Part shown: piece after piece, positions 26,264-34,898 of the stretch
How positions within the stretch are numbered: the stretch's first letter is position 1
Layout: every line of letters starts with the position of its first letter
Origin: CAVYEM01 sp963767635
GTDB taxonomy: Bacteria > Vulcanimicrobiota > Vulcanimicrobiia > Vulcanimicrobiales > Vulcanimicrobiaceae
Direction: 5' to 3'
DNA length: 64,000 nt
Assembly (NCBI GenBank): GCA_963767635.1
Contig: CAVYEM010000001.1
Coordinates: forward strand, 186,001 to 250,000
Translations under genes and position numbers: made by a program
Notes under the pieces: generated by a model
The model's input: the letters and a program-made list of their open reading frames with translations, nothing else
What the model was told of the DNA's origin: nothing
The model's database searches: none

Positions 26264-27298
26264 ATGACGCCCGACGCACTGGAGCCCATGAGCACGCCCG
26301 TGAAGGCTCTGGCCATCGGCCATCACCGGATTTGGCCGCCGCTACTGCTCGCGCCCATGTCCGGCGTGACGAACCGCACCATGCGTGCGCTCTACCGGCC
26401 CTTTGGCTTGGGCCTTACCGTGACAGAGTTCGTCTCCGCCAACGCGCTGCAGTATGCGTCCAGCGCAAAGCGCACGATGGAAATGATCGATCAGCACGGG
26501 ATGGAGAAGCCCGTGAGCACGCAGCTGTGGGGCGACGATCCGCAGACGATGGCCAAAGCCGCGGCGATCGTCCGCGAGTGCGGCGCCGACATCGTGGACA
26601 TCAATTTCGGCTGCCCCGCACCCAAGGTCACAAAAACCAACGGCGGTTCCGCGTGCCTGCGCGATCCCCAGCGGTGCGAGGCGATCATGCGAGCGGTCGT
26701 GAGCGCCGTAGATTGTCCCGTCACGATGAAGATGCGCCTGGGATGGAGCGAGGATCGGCTCGTGTACGTCGAGGTCGCCAAACGCGCTCAAGAAGCCGGC
26801 ATTTGCGCCGTAACGCTGCACGCGCGCACCGCAAAGCAATTTTACAAAGGCAATGCCGATTGGGAGCACATCAAACGGCTCAAGCGCGCGATCGACATTC
26901 CGGTCATCGGGAACGGCGATCTGGACGACGCATACCCGGCGCTCGAGCGAATGCGCGAGAGCGGCGTCGACGGGATCATGCTCGGACGCGCGACGCTGGG
27001 AAATCCATGGCTCATCTCACAGATCCGCGATCTGATGGAAGGCCACACGCCACAGCCGTTGCCCGTACCGGCGGACCGTTTGCGTTACGCGATTCACGTG
27101 CACTACGCCGCCATGGTCGAAGAACTCGGAGAGGCGCGCGCCGTTCCGCAGATGCGCAAGCATCTGAGCCTGTATTTGAAGGGCATACCGCACGCCGCGA
27201 TGCTGCGCGAGCGGATCGTGCATCTGGAGCGCGCGCGCGACGTCGTTGCCGTGGTTGAGGAAACGATCGCATCGCTGGAAGGGGCGGCAGCGGCGTGA
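26264..27298 (+). CDS. dusB: tRNA-dihydrouridine synthase (DusB type)
   Basis: A 344-residue FMN TIM-barrel enzyme reducing uridine to dihydrouridine in the tRNA D-loop. Blocks are PPLLLAPMSGVTNRTMRALY, QLWGDDPQTMAKAA, VDINFGCPAPKVTKTNGGSA followed by the catalytic CLRDP cysteine, TMKMRLGW, AVTLHARTAKQFYKGNADW, VIGNGDL and GIMLGRATLGNPWL. The C-terminal helical domain binds tRNA. ATG 26264 is listed; ATG 26288 is an alternative. The stop overlaps the GTG start of the aminotransferase, so translation is coupled. Adjacency of coaX and dus genes is also seen in other bacteria. Confidence 0.94.
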   Translation: MTPDALEPMSTPVKALAIGHHRIWPPLLLAPMSGVTNRTMRALYRPFGLGLTVTEFVSANALQYASSAKRTMEMIDQHGMEKPVSTQLWGDDPQTMAKAAAIVRECGADIVDINFGCPAPKVTKTNGGSACLRDPQRCEAIMRAVVSAVDCPVTMKMRLGWSEDRLVYVEVAKRAQEAGICAVTLHARTAKQFYKGNADWEHIKRLKRAIDIPVIGNGDLDDAYPALERMRESGVDGIMLGRATLGNPWLISQIRDLMEGHTPQPLPVPADRLRYAIHVHYAAMVEELGEARAVPQMRKHLSLYLKGIPHAAMLRERIVHLERARDVVAVVEETIASLEGAAAA

Positions 27299-28579
27299 TT
27301 CGCGACGTACCCGCCGCACAAGCGCTGTACGACGAGACGTACGAGAACTACAAGCAGTACGTCAACCCGCCCTTGGCGCGCGTCATGAAAGTTTCCGGGA
27401 GCCCGGTAGAAGTTCGCGCGCAGGGCTGCACGATCTGGGATCACCACGGCAAGCCTTATCTGGATTTTGCCGGCGGATATGGCGTGTTTACGCTGGGACA
27501 CAGTCATCCCAAAGTCGTGCAAGCCGTCAAAGCGCAGCTCGACTTGATGTCGCTCTCGGGCAAAACGATGTTCAACGTTATGCTGGGGCGCGTCTCCAAG
27601 AGATTGGCGGAACTGGCGCCGGGCGACCTGCAGATTTCCTTTTTTGGAAACAGCGGAACCGAAGCAGTAGAAGGTGCGATCAAACTGGCGCGAGCCGCGA
27701 CGAAACGCCGCAAGATCGTGGCCACGCGCAACGCGTATCACGGCAAGACGCTGGGCGCGCTTTCCGCGAGCGGTCGCGATTATTTCAAGGACGCCTATGC
27801 GCCGCTGCTCTCCGAGATCGCGCATGTCGAGTACGGCACGACGGACGGTTTGCGCGATGAACTGGGTGACGCGGCCGCGTTCATCGTGGAACCGGTGCAG
27901 GGGGAAGGCGGCGTCAACGTTCCGCCGCTAGGTTATTTGCGCGAAGTGCGCGCGCTCTGCGATGCCGCCGGAGCGTTGCTGATTGCGGACGAAGTGCAAA
28001 CGGGCTCTAGGCCGTTGCGGCATGCTGTTCGGCTGCAATCGCGACGGCATCGTGCCGGACGTGATGACCTTGGCCAAAGGACTTTCGGGCGGCGTCATCC
28101 CGGTCGGCGCGTACATTGCGCGTCCGAGCGTTTGGAACGCCGCCTATGCGCGCCATCCGGTCATGCACACCTCGACATTTGGCGGGAACGAGCTCGCGTG
28201 CGCCGCAGCGCTGGCGGCGATGGACGCCTTGCTCGAGGAGGAGCTGGTTGCGAACGCGCAAGCGCGCGGCGAGCAGCTGCTCGCCGGCGTGCGCACGCTG
28301 GCAGGGCAATATCCCAACGTCGTACGTGAAGCGCGCGGCCTGGGCTTGCTCGTCGGAGTGGAGCTCACGAATGAAGGCTACGGGGGATGGATCATCCCCG
28401 AAATGGTGAAGCGCGGGGTCACCGCGGCGTGGACGCTCAACATGCAGCGCGTCATCCGCTTGGAACCGCCGCTGGTCGTCACGCGCGCGCAGGTCGATTA
28501 TGCGCTCGAAGCGCTGCAGGCAGGGCTGGCGAGCGCCCAGGAGAAGCTCGGCGCACTATCACTCCATGCCGTATGTTGA
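27295..28579 (+). CDS. Class-III PLP aminotransferase (one frameshift)
   Basis: About 427 residues after joining frames. It shows LDFAGGYGVFTLGHSHPKVV, FFGNSGTEAVEGAIKLARAA, RNAYHGKTLGALSASG, FIVEPVQGEGGVNVPP, IADEVQTG, and the PLP lysine in MTLAKGLSGGV, then HTSTFGGNELACAAALA. One extra base at about 28005 breaks the frame between IADEVQTG and LGRCGMLFG. The class includes acetylornithine, ornithine and putrescine aminotransferases; specificity cannot be read off. It starts GTG within the dusB stop, and its end overlaps the SRPBCC gene, so it is the first gene of a four-gene set with an SRPBCC protein, an acyl-ACP-reductase-like enzyme and a quinate-dehydrogenase-like protein. Confidence 0.88.
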
Positions 28580-29012
28580 AACGTCCATCGTGATCGCCGC
28601 TCCCGCTCGCGTCGTCTATGAACTTGCCAAGGAACAGGAGCGTTTTCCTGAATTCATGCCCGACGTGGAGACCGTGACGGTACTGGAGCGCCACGCCGAT
28701 CACATCTTGACGCGCTGGAAAACGCTCGTCGAGGAAGCGCCGATCGAATGGACGGAAGAGGATCGCTTCGACGATGCGGCGCTGCGCATCGACTACAAAT
28801 TGCTCGAGGGCGACCTCGATAAATTCGAAGGGGCGTGGACGTTCAGCCAAGACGGTGGAACCACGCACGTGCACCTGGGCGTCGACTACGATTTCGGCGT
28901 TCCCACGCTGGCCGAACTGATCGGACCGACGCTCGAGCGGAAGGTGCGCGAGAACAGCGAGATGATGCTGGCGGCGCTAAAAAAACAGGCGGAAGACCGT
29001 GCCGCACAATAA
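28566..29012 (+). CDS. SRPBCC (START/cyclase-like) ligand-binding protein
   Basis: A 148-residue SRPBCC/COQ10-type protein: MPYVETSIVIAAPARVVYEL, AKEQERFPEFMPDVETVTVL, RWKTLVEEAPIEWTEEDRF and a C-terminal amphipathic helix. The fold makes a deep hydrophobic pocket used by polyketide cyclases, lipid carriers and ubiquinone chaperones. The start overlaps the end of the aminotransferase by 14 bp. Sitting between an aminotransferase and an acyl-ACP-reductase-like enzyme, it may hold a long-chain or aromatic intermediate; that is inference. Confidence 0.85.
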   Translation: MPYVETSIVIAAPARVVYELAKEQERFPEFMPDVETVTVLERHADHILTRWKTLVEEAPIEWTEEDRFDDAALRIDYKLLEGDLDKFEGAWTFSQDGGTTHVHLGVDYDFGVPTLAELIGPTLERKVRENSEMMLAALKKQAEDRAAQ

Positions 29013-29016
29013 CTTT

Positions 29017-29045
29017 GTCACCCTGAGCGTGTCGAAGGGTCGGCG
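29017..29045 (+). repeat. Single dispersed repeat copy between two operon genes
   Basis: TTGTCACCCTGAGCGTGTCGAAGGG fills most of the 41-bp gap between the SRPBCC gene and the reductase-like gene. The transcript may form a small hairpin here. Confidence 0.75.
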
Positions 29046-29053
29046 GCCCAAAC

Positions 29054-30178
29054 ATGCCGGCTAACACTCCGAAGTTTTGCTTCGTCGTGCATCCGACCTC
29101 GCTGGAAGACTTGATTCGGTACGAACCAAATGCCCGCGGTAAAGGCCCCGCGATCGTGCGCAAGATCATGGAATGGATGCCGTCGTGGGCTGCCGCGCAC
29201 GTCACCGGCGTACGTACGCCGGATGGGCGCGAAACCGAAGGCTGGTTCGTTTCGGCTGCGTTGTTTCCCGAACAGATCATGGAGTTTCCACGCGAAGAAG
29301 TCTACAAGCGGATCCTTCGCGCCATCGACATCGGCGTCGAGCTTGGAGCCGACATCGCCGGCCTGGGCGCGTTTACCGGTGTAGTCGGCGACGGTGGCGT
29401 CACGATCGCGCAGCGCTCGCCGGTTCCCGTCACGACGGGAAACTCGCTGACGATCTCCGCGGGCATCCAAAGCCTGTTTCGCGGCGCGCACGAGATGGGC
29501 GTCGACGCCGCGCAAGCGACGGCGGTCGTGGTCGGCGCGACCGGTTCCATCGGCTCGGCGTGCGTGCAGATCATCGCCCCCAAAGTCAAGCACGTCATCC
29601 TCGTCGCGCGCAACAACACGCGGCTTTTCAAATTCTACGAGTCCGTCAAGGACGAACTGCCGTGCAGCTCTTCGTACACGACTGATATTTCACAGGCGGT
29701 GCGCCAAGCACAGCTCGTTTTGACGGCGACGAGCTCGACGCAAGACGTCATTCAGCCCGAAGACTTGCAAACCGGCGCCATCGTGTGTGAAATTTCCCTG
29801 CCGCACGACGTGAGCCGCCGTGTTGCGGAAGAGCGCCCCGACGTACTGGTCACCGAAGGCGGAAACATGCTGCTTCCGGGCAATCCGCGGTTCGATCGCG
29901 TGCGCGAACCCGGCGAGGCCTTCGATTTGAACCTTCCGCCCCGCACGGCGCTGGCGTGCATGAGCGAGACCATGGTGCTGGCGCTGGAAAACCGCTTGGA
30001 AAATTATACGCTGGGGCGCGGGATCGAACTCCACAAGGTCGTCGAGATCGAAACAATGGCCAGACACTGCGGCTTTTCGCTGGCCGACATGCGCGCGTTC
30101 GACGCGGCCATTACGCCGGAGAAGATCGCCGCGATTCGCGGGGCAGCGCAGGAGCGCCGCAAAGGCGTGGTGGCGTGA
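29054..30178 (+). CDS. Long-chain acyl-[ACP] reductase-like oxidoreductase
   Basis: A 374-residue protein related to cyanobacterial acyl-ACP reductase and to shikimate-dehydrogenase-fold enzymes. An N-terminal substrate domain (FCFVVHPTSLEDLIRYEP, GLGAFTGVVGDGGVT, VPVTTGNSLT) precedes a Rossmann domain with VVVGATGSIGSACVQ. LPPRTALACMSETMVLALE places Cys302 in the ACM-ET context where acyl-ACP reductases carry a conserved cysteine. Likely reaction: NADPH reduction of a thioester (acyl-ACP or acyl-CoA) to an aldehyde. The stop overlaps the next gene (GTGA). Together with the adjoining aminotransferase, an aldehyde-to-amine route is conceivable. Confidence 0.78.
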   Translation: MPANTPKFCFVVHPTSLEDLIRYEPNARGKGPAIVRKIMEWMPSWAAAHVTGVRTPDGRETEGWFVSAALFPEQIMEFPREEVYKRILRAIDIGVELGADIAGLGAFTGVVGDGGVTIAQRSPVPVTTGNSLTISAGIQSLFRGAHEMGVDAAQATAVVVGATGSIGSACVQIIAPKVKHVILVARNNTRLFKFYESVKDELPCSSSYTTDISQAVRQAQLVLTATSSTQDVIQPEDLQTGAIVCEISLPHDVSRRVAEERPDVLVTEGGNMLLPGNPRFDRVREPGEAFDLNLPPRTALACMSETMVLALENRLENYTLGRGIELHKVVEIETMARHCGFSLADMRAFDAAITPEKIAAIRGAAQERRKGVVA

Positions 30179-31086
30179 AGACCGTCGTTTCGGTTTCTCT
30201 CGGAAGCAGCACGCGCGATCACCGCGCGTCCATCACGCTTCTGGGACAGGACTTCGACATTTCGCGCGTGGGCACCGACGGCAAGCTCGACGCCGCCATC
30301 GCGCGGGTGCGCGAATTGGACGGCAACGTCGATGCGATCGGCCTGGGCGGCATCGACGTGTACTTGTATGCCGGCAAGCATCGATACGCGCTGCGCGACG
30401 GATTGCGTCTGCTCGAAGCGGCCAAGGCCACGCCCGTCGTGGACGGCAGCGGGTTGAAAAACACGCTCGAACGCGAAGCCGTGCGCTTCATGCGCGAAGA
30501 ACTCGCGATCGATCTTTCGGGAAAGCGTGTGCTGATGGTCAGCGCGCTGGACCGTTTCGGAATGGCGCAGGCGCTGGTGGACGCGGGCGCCGACGTGCTC
30601 TTCGGCGACTTTATCTTTGCGCTGGATTTGGACAAACCGGTAAAAGGCTTGCACGAGTTCGAGGAGATGGCCGAACGCTATCTGCCGGACGCGTGCAAAC
30701 TGCCATTTCAGTTTTTTTATCCTACGGGGAAGAAGCAAGAAAAGCCGCCGCAGCCCAAATATCCGCAGTATTACCAAGAGGCGGACATCATCGCCGGTGA
30801 TTTTCATTTCATGCGGCAGTTCATGCCGGACGATCTACGGGGCAAGATCGTGCTCACGAACACCGTCACCAAAAACGATGTTGAAGATTTGCGCAAGCGG
30901 GGCGTGGCCAAGCTCATCACGACGACGCCGGAATTCCAAGGCCGCTCCTTTGGGACCAACGTCGTAGAAGCCGCGCTGCTCGCGCTACTGGGCAAGAAGT
31001 GGGACGAGGTCACGCCGCAGGATTACGAGCGCCTCTTGCGCGAGCTGCGGCTACATCCTCGCGTGGTGCAGCTAGCCTCGGCCTAA
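30175..31086 (+). CDS. Conserved protein often labelled quinate 5-dehydrogenase
   Basis: A 303-residue protein beginning VKTVVSVSLGSSTRDHRASI, with GLGGIDVYLYAG, VVDGSGLKNTLERE, VLMVSALDRFGMAQAL, ADVLFGDFIFAL, LPFQFFYPTGKKQEKP, ADIIAGDFHFMRQFMPDDLR and TTTPEFQGRSFGTNVVEA. From memory, proteins with these blocks are annotated quinate 5-dehydrogenase in several Firmicutes, usually beside an acyl-ACP-reductase/shikimate-dehydrogenase-like gene as here. I see no standard dinucleotide-binding GxGxxG that would justify the label. The GTG start overlaps the upstream stop. Function open; the strict pairing suggests a shared pathway. Confidence 0.75.
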   Translation: MKTVVSVSLGSSTRDHRASITLLGQDFDISRVGTDGKLDAAIARVRELDGNVDAIGLGGIDVYLYAGKHRYALRDGLRLLEAAKATPVVDGSGLKNTLEREAVRFMREELAIDLSGKRVLMVSALDRFGMAQALVDAGADVLFGDFIFALDLDKPVKGLHEFEEMAERYLPDACKLPFQFFYPTGKKQEKPPQPKYPQYYQEADIIAGDFHFMRQFMPDDLRGKIVLTNTVTKNDVEDLRKRGVAKLITTTPEFQGRSFGTNVVEAALLALLGKKWDEVTPQDYERLLRELRLHPRVVQLASA

Positions 31087-31094
31087 CTGCGGCT

Positions 31095-31222
31095 GTCCTT
31101 GTCACCCTACTGCCTGTCGAAGCGCGCGGTCTTGTCACCCTCCAGCCTGTCGAAGCGCGCGGTCTTGTCACCCTGAGCCTGTCGAAGGGTCGGCGATGCT
31201 TCGACAAGCTCAGCATGACAAA
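31095..31222 (+). repeat. Dispersed repeat cluster
   Basis: Three tandem units of about 36 bp (CTTGTCACCCT...CCTGTCGAAGCGCGCGGT) are followed by an opposed copy (GGCGATGCTTCGACAAGCTC AGCATGACA). The opposed pair at 31163-31221 can form a long stem and may act as a transcription terminator for the preceding operon. Confidence 0.82.
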
Positions 31223-31257
31223 CGTGTATCTTCGCTGCGCGTGACCGACGCGTATGC

Positions 31258-31797
31258 CTACAATCCGTATTCGTCTAAATCCGAGAAGATCGCATCGACG
31301 TCAAAGCGCAGCCATGCTGCCGCCGGATGCCGGAACGGATCGCCGTGGCCATATTCGGCAACGCCGGCGGAGGAATGCGCGCGGATGGCGCGCGCGGCGG
31401 GATCGACGTCAAGCACCAGTACCGCACCGGTCGCTAGGTAGCGTTCGATCTTGCGCTTCAGATACGATATGTCGTCCGACGGGGATCGGACTTCGACGGC
31501 GACGTCAGGTGAAAACGGCGGCTCTTGGCGTTCTTGCGGCCGCAACTGCATGAGGCGTTCTCGCCGGACGAACGCGACGTCGGGTACCAAACGCGTATGC
31601 GCGCCACCGTGCGGCCCGGGATGAAAGCGCGTTTCCAGGCAAACTGAGCCGGTATTCTTCGCGCACGCATGCAGCGCGGCGTACACGGCGCCCTGAACGA
31701 CCCCATGGCGCTGCTTCGGGCTCACTTTGGGATGCGCGAAGCCGTCCAAGTATTCGACTTCAGGCTTGTTGCGGGAGAGCGCAGGCATTGCTTCCAT
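31258..31797 (-). CDS. Uma2-family (DUF820) putative endonuclease
   Basis: A 179-residue second Uma2 protein: KPEVEYLDGFAHPKVSPKQR, LVPDVAFVRRERL, EPPFSPDVAVEVRSPSDDIS and KIERYLATGAVLVLDVDP. It carries the same catalytic pattern as the copy at 16725-17243, but overall divergence is large, so this is not a recent duplicate. ATG 31797 is listed; ATG 31788 is an alternative. It is convergent with the preceding operon across the repeat cluster. The 200 bp upstream to greA contain no gene. Confidence 0.82.
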   Translation of the reverse strand: MEAMPALSRNKPEVEYLDGFAHPKVSPKQRHGVVQGAVYAALHACAKNTGSVCLETRFHPGPHGGAHTRLVPDVAFVRRERLMQLRPQERQEPPFSPDVAVEVRSPSDDISYLKRKIERYLATGAVLVLDVDPAARAIRAHSSAGVAEYGHGDPFRHPAAAWLRFDVDAIFSDLDEYGL

Positions 31798-31997
31798 GGC
31801 ACATCATACCATCACGCCGGACGCCACCGCGGCAAGCCGGCTCGGCTGCGGCCCCTCTGCCGCCCGGGATTGAGCGGTGCGGCAGGCCACCCTTTCGGCC
31901 ACTGCGAACCAACGGCGCTGGCGCCCGACTGCGGGCGCTTCATTACAGCAAGGCCGTCCGGCTTTGGCCGGGCGCCTTGGTTACTGAGGATCCGTAC

Positions 31998-32514
31998 TTG
32001 AACGACAAAGAGATCGTCCTCACCAGAGAAGGTCTGGAGAAACTCGAGCGCGGAGCTCGACGATCTGAAGACCGTCCATCGCCGCGAGGTCAACGATCGC
32101 ATCCGCCAGGCCAAAGAGTTCGGCGACCTGAGCGAAAACGCCGAATACGAAGATGCGAAGCAGGAGCAAGCGTTCATCGAGGGGCGCATTCTCAAGCTCG
32201 AGGGCATGATTCGCAACGCGCGCATCATCGACGAGTCGGACTATGCTTCCGGGGAAGTACATCTGGGTTCGACGGTCAAGGTCAAGGATCTCAAGACCAA
32301 CGCGAATCACGAGTTCTCGATCGTCGGCTCGGCTGAGGCGGATCCCGTCAATCAGCGCATCAGCAACGAATCGCCGCTGGGCCGGGCGCTGCTTGGCCAC
32401 AAAAAAAGCGAGACGGTGGACGTCGCAACGCCGCGCGGCGTGGTGAAATACCGCATCGAATCGATCAAGAGCGGCAGCACCGCGCCGAAGAAGGCTGCGA
32501 AAAAAGCCTCATAG
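31998..32514 (+). CDS. greA: Transcription elongation factor GreA (one frameshift)
   Basis: About 171 residues after joining frames. It starts TTG 31998 (LNDKEIVLTREGLEKLE) with GAGGA eight bases upstream. After about 32049 the frame shifts, and ELDDLKTVHRREVNDRIRQA, KEFGDLSENAEYEDAKQEQA and FIEGRILKLEGMI follow. This is the coiled coil whose DL(S)ENAEY tip inserts into the RNA-polymerase secondary channel to stimulate transcript cleavage. The C-terminal FKBP-like domain is DPVNQRISNESPLGRALLGH. One extra C, five bases before an AGCT, explains the break. greA beside lysS is a common arrangement. Confidence 0.9.
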
Positions 32515-32546
32515 CCGTACCCGCGTCCGGCGCGAACGAAGGAGCG

Positions 32547-34041
32547 ATGATCGAGGACCTGGGCAAAGCGGAATCGGCATTGGTCCAAGCCCGACGCGAA
32601 AAGCTTGCCGCGTTGCGATCGCGCGGGAACGATCCGTTCCGGCAGACGCGCTATGCGGCGGATACGACGGCCGCGCGGCTGCGCGAGCAGTACGCGTTTT
32701 TAGCGGCCGAGCAGCGAGCCGAAAGCGAGCTGTGGTCCATCGCCGGGCGCATCATGTCCAAGCGGCGCATGGGCAAGACGATATTTGCGGATCTGCAAGA
32801 CCGCACGGGGCGCCTCCGGACTGTACGTGCGTAAGGACGAACTGGACGAGGACCGGTTCCAGGATTGGATCGATCTGGACATCGGCGACATCGCCGGCGT
32901 GCACGGGTTCATGTTCCGTTCTAAGCTGGGAGAACTGACGCTGCACGTGCGTGATTTTGCCGTGCTGTGCAAAGCGCTCTACCCGCTTCCCGACAAGTGG
33001 CACGGGCTCACTGACGTCGAGAAGCGTTATCGCCAGCGCTACGTCGATCTCATCGTGAACCCGTCGGTCCGCGACGACTTCCTCATGCGCAGCCGAATTA
33101 TTGCGGAAATGCGGCGCTTTATCGACTCCTACGGCTTTTACGAAGTTGAAACGCCCACGCTGCTGCACGTGGCCGGCGGCGCCGCTGCACGTCCGTTCGT
33201 CACGCACGTCAACGCGCTGGATCAAGACCTGCAGCTGCGCATTGCCACCGAACTCAACCTCAAGCGCCTCATCGTCGGCGGCATGGAGCGCGTGTACGAG
33301 ATCGGCCGCATTTTTAGAAACGAAGGCATCGACACGACGCACAATCCGGAGTTCACGATGCTCGAACTCTACGCCGCGTACTGGAACGTCGACGACATGA
33401 TGGAGTTCAACGAAGCGCTCGTCGCGCACTTGGTATCCGTGGTAACCGGGGGCCGGGAAGAACTGGCGATCGGCGACCGTGCGATTTCGTTCGCGCGCCC
33501 GTTCAAGCGCATCGACTATCTGCAAGGCCTGCGCGAACGCGGCGGCTACGCACGCGATCGGCTGCTCGATGCGCGCGAGGCTTCCGCAATCCTGAAGGAA
33601 TTGGAACTGCCCGAATCTCCTACGCACGGGCATGCGCTCGACAAGATCTTTGAACGCGTGCTGGAGCCGCACCTGATCGAACCGACCTTCGTGACCGGGT
33701 ACCCGCTGGTCATTTCACCGCTCGCCAAGCGACGCGCCGGCGACCCCGAAATCACCGATCGGTACGAGCTCTTTTGCAATGCGATGGAGATCAGCAACGC
33801 ATTCACGGAATTGAACGATCCCGACGATCAGCGCTCGCGCTTCGAAGCGCAGATCGCCGAGCGCGCGCAGGGCGATGAAGAAATTCCCGAGCCGGATTGG
33901 GATTTCGTGCGCGCACTCGAATACGGAATGCCGCCGACCGCCGGCATCGGCATCGGTGTCGATCGCTTGGTGATGCTGCTCACGAACCACTCCAGCATCC
34001 GCGACGTCATGTTGTTTCCGCTGCAGCGTCAGCACGGGTGA
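32547..34041 (+). CDS. lysS: Lysyl-tRNA synthetase, class II (one frameshift)
   Basis: About 497 residues after joining frames. The N-terminal OB-fold anticodon-binding domain reaches GRIMSKRRMGKTIFADLQDR. One extra base near 32820 then breaks the frame, and LYVRKDELDEDRFQDWIDLD follows. The catalytic domain has WHGLTDVEKRYRQRYVDLIV, motif 2 in YEIGRIFRNEGIDTTHNPEF, and motif 3 in PTAGIGIGVDRLVMLLT. Relatives usually read IQLYVR at the break, which an AGCT-containing sequence would encode. As an essential enzyme with intact domains on both sides, it is almost certainly functional and the break a sequence error. Confidence 0.93.
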
Positions 34042-34047
34042 CTAGGA

Positions 34048-34206
34048 ATGAATCAAGTGAAATGCGCCCACGAGCCCTGCACGTGCAGCGTCGACGCCGG
34101 CGAACGGTATTGCAGCCCCGTCTGCAGACATGCAGCGGCCGGAAGCGCTCTGTCCTCCGCCGGGGAGTCATGCCGCTGTTCCCACCCGCAATGCGAGTCA
34201 CGCTAG
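34048..34206 (+). CDS. Small bacterial metallothionein-like protein
   Basis: A 52-residue protein with eight cysteines (C6, C11, C13, C22, C26, C42, C44, C49) and three histidines: KCAHEPCTCSVDAGERYCSP, VCRHA, then CRCSHPQC. The CxCx, YCSxxC and CxCxHPxC arrangement matches bacterial metallothioneins (SmtA/BmtA family), which bind Zn or Cd in a cluster. It begins seven bases after the lysS stop, with TAGGA directly before the ATG, so it may be translated from the lysS transcript. It is short and easy to miss. Confidence 0.72.
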   Translation: MNQVKCAHEPCTCSVDAGERYCSPVCRHAAAGSALSSAGESCRCSHPQCESR

Positions 34207-34236
34207 CGGCTCTCCTAAAAAGTTACCTCGTGTTCA

Positions 34237-34262
34237 CGTCCGGCGAGACTTTCTGCCGGACG
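34237..34262 (+). terminator. Hairpin after the metallothionein gene
   Basis: CGTCCGGC (34237-34244) pairs with GCCGGACG (34255-34262) across a 10-base loop. No T-run follows, so it may be only a transcript-stabilising stem. The rest of 34207-34452 shows no gene, tRNA or recognised riboswitch. Confidence 0.35.
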
Positions 34263-34452
34263 GATTCGTCCAGCCGCTCGGGTAGCGATACGTTGAGAGT
34301 TTCATTATGCTCTGGAATTGCGGAGCCCACGGATATTCCGATTACTATATGAGTTAAACCGGTACGGGCGCTACTTTCCATAATGCAACCCACGAAGAAT
34401 AAGTCAGGTCATGGGCTCCGTAACCAGTTTTCTGTAAGGAGCCTCCATTACC

Positions 34453-34893
34453 GTGGATTTGACGAAGACCTACCCCCGCAGCGTGCACGACAAAGTCTTG
34501 GGCATGGTCCAGCTTGGGCGCACGATTGACAAGGCCAAAGCGAAAGCGTACGGCAATCCCGGCGAATACAATTACGACTGTCCGATGGATCAGGCGCTTT
34601 TTGAGTTCGTCGACGTAAACGGCGAAGAGCTGCTCGGTGTGGTCAAGAACGCCAAGAGCGATGCCGACATCGAAGCGTATCTTCGGCCGTTCGTCGCCAA
34701 GAAGTCCGCACAGGAGATCGAGCGTTGGAACTACGAGTGGGTGACGCACAAACCCGAAGGCGGATCGCTCGACTTCTTCCTGAACATGCGCAGCCAAATA
34801 GCGCCGGATCGGACGGACGTGACGAGCTGGGCCGATCTGTTGGATCTGGACGAGAAGCGTTCCGTACCGCGCCGGGAAACGGCCGCCGTCTAA
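34453..34893 (+). CDS. DUF5069 family protein
   Basis: A 146-residue protein: MDLTKTYPRSVHDKVLGMVQ, LGRTIDKAKAKAYGNPGEYN, YDCPMDQALFEFVDVNGEEL, then a helical C-terminal half. The opening D-L-T-K-x-x-PRS followed by a R-x-IDKARA-like segment is the signature of DUF5069, whose function is not known. Start GTG 34453, with TAAGGAG 12-13 bp upstream. It is followed five bases later by truA. Confidence 0.8.
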   Translation: MDLTKTYPRSVHDKVLGMVQLGRTIDKAKAKAYGNPGEYNYDCPMDQALFEFVDVNGEELLGVVKNAKSDADIEAYLRPFVAKKSAQEIERWNYEWVTHKPEGGSLDFFLNMRSQIAPDRTDVTSWADLLDLDEKRSVPRRETAAV

Positions 34894-34898
34894 CGACC

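Noticed and set aside
34207..34452. tRNA gene or riboswitch in the gap before DUF5069
   Set aside because: No cloverleaf with a TTCGANNC T-loop in proper context and no recognised riboswitch core; only a simple hairpin at 34237-34262.
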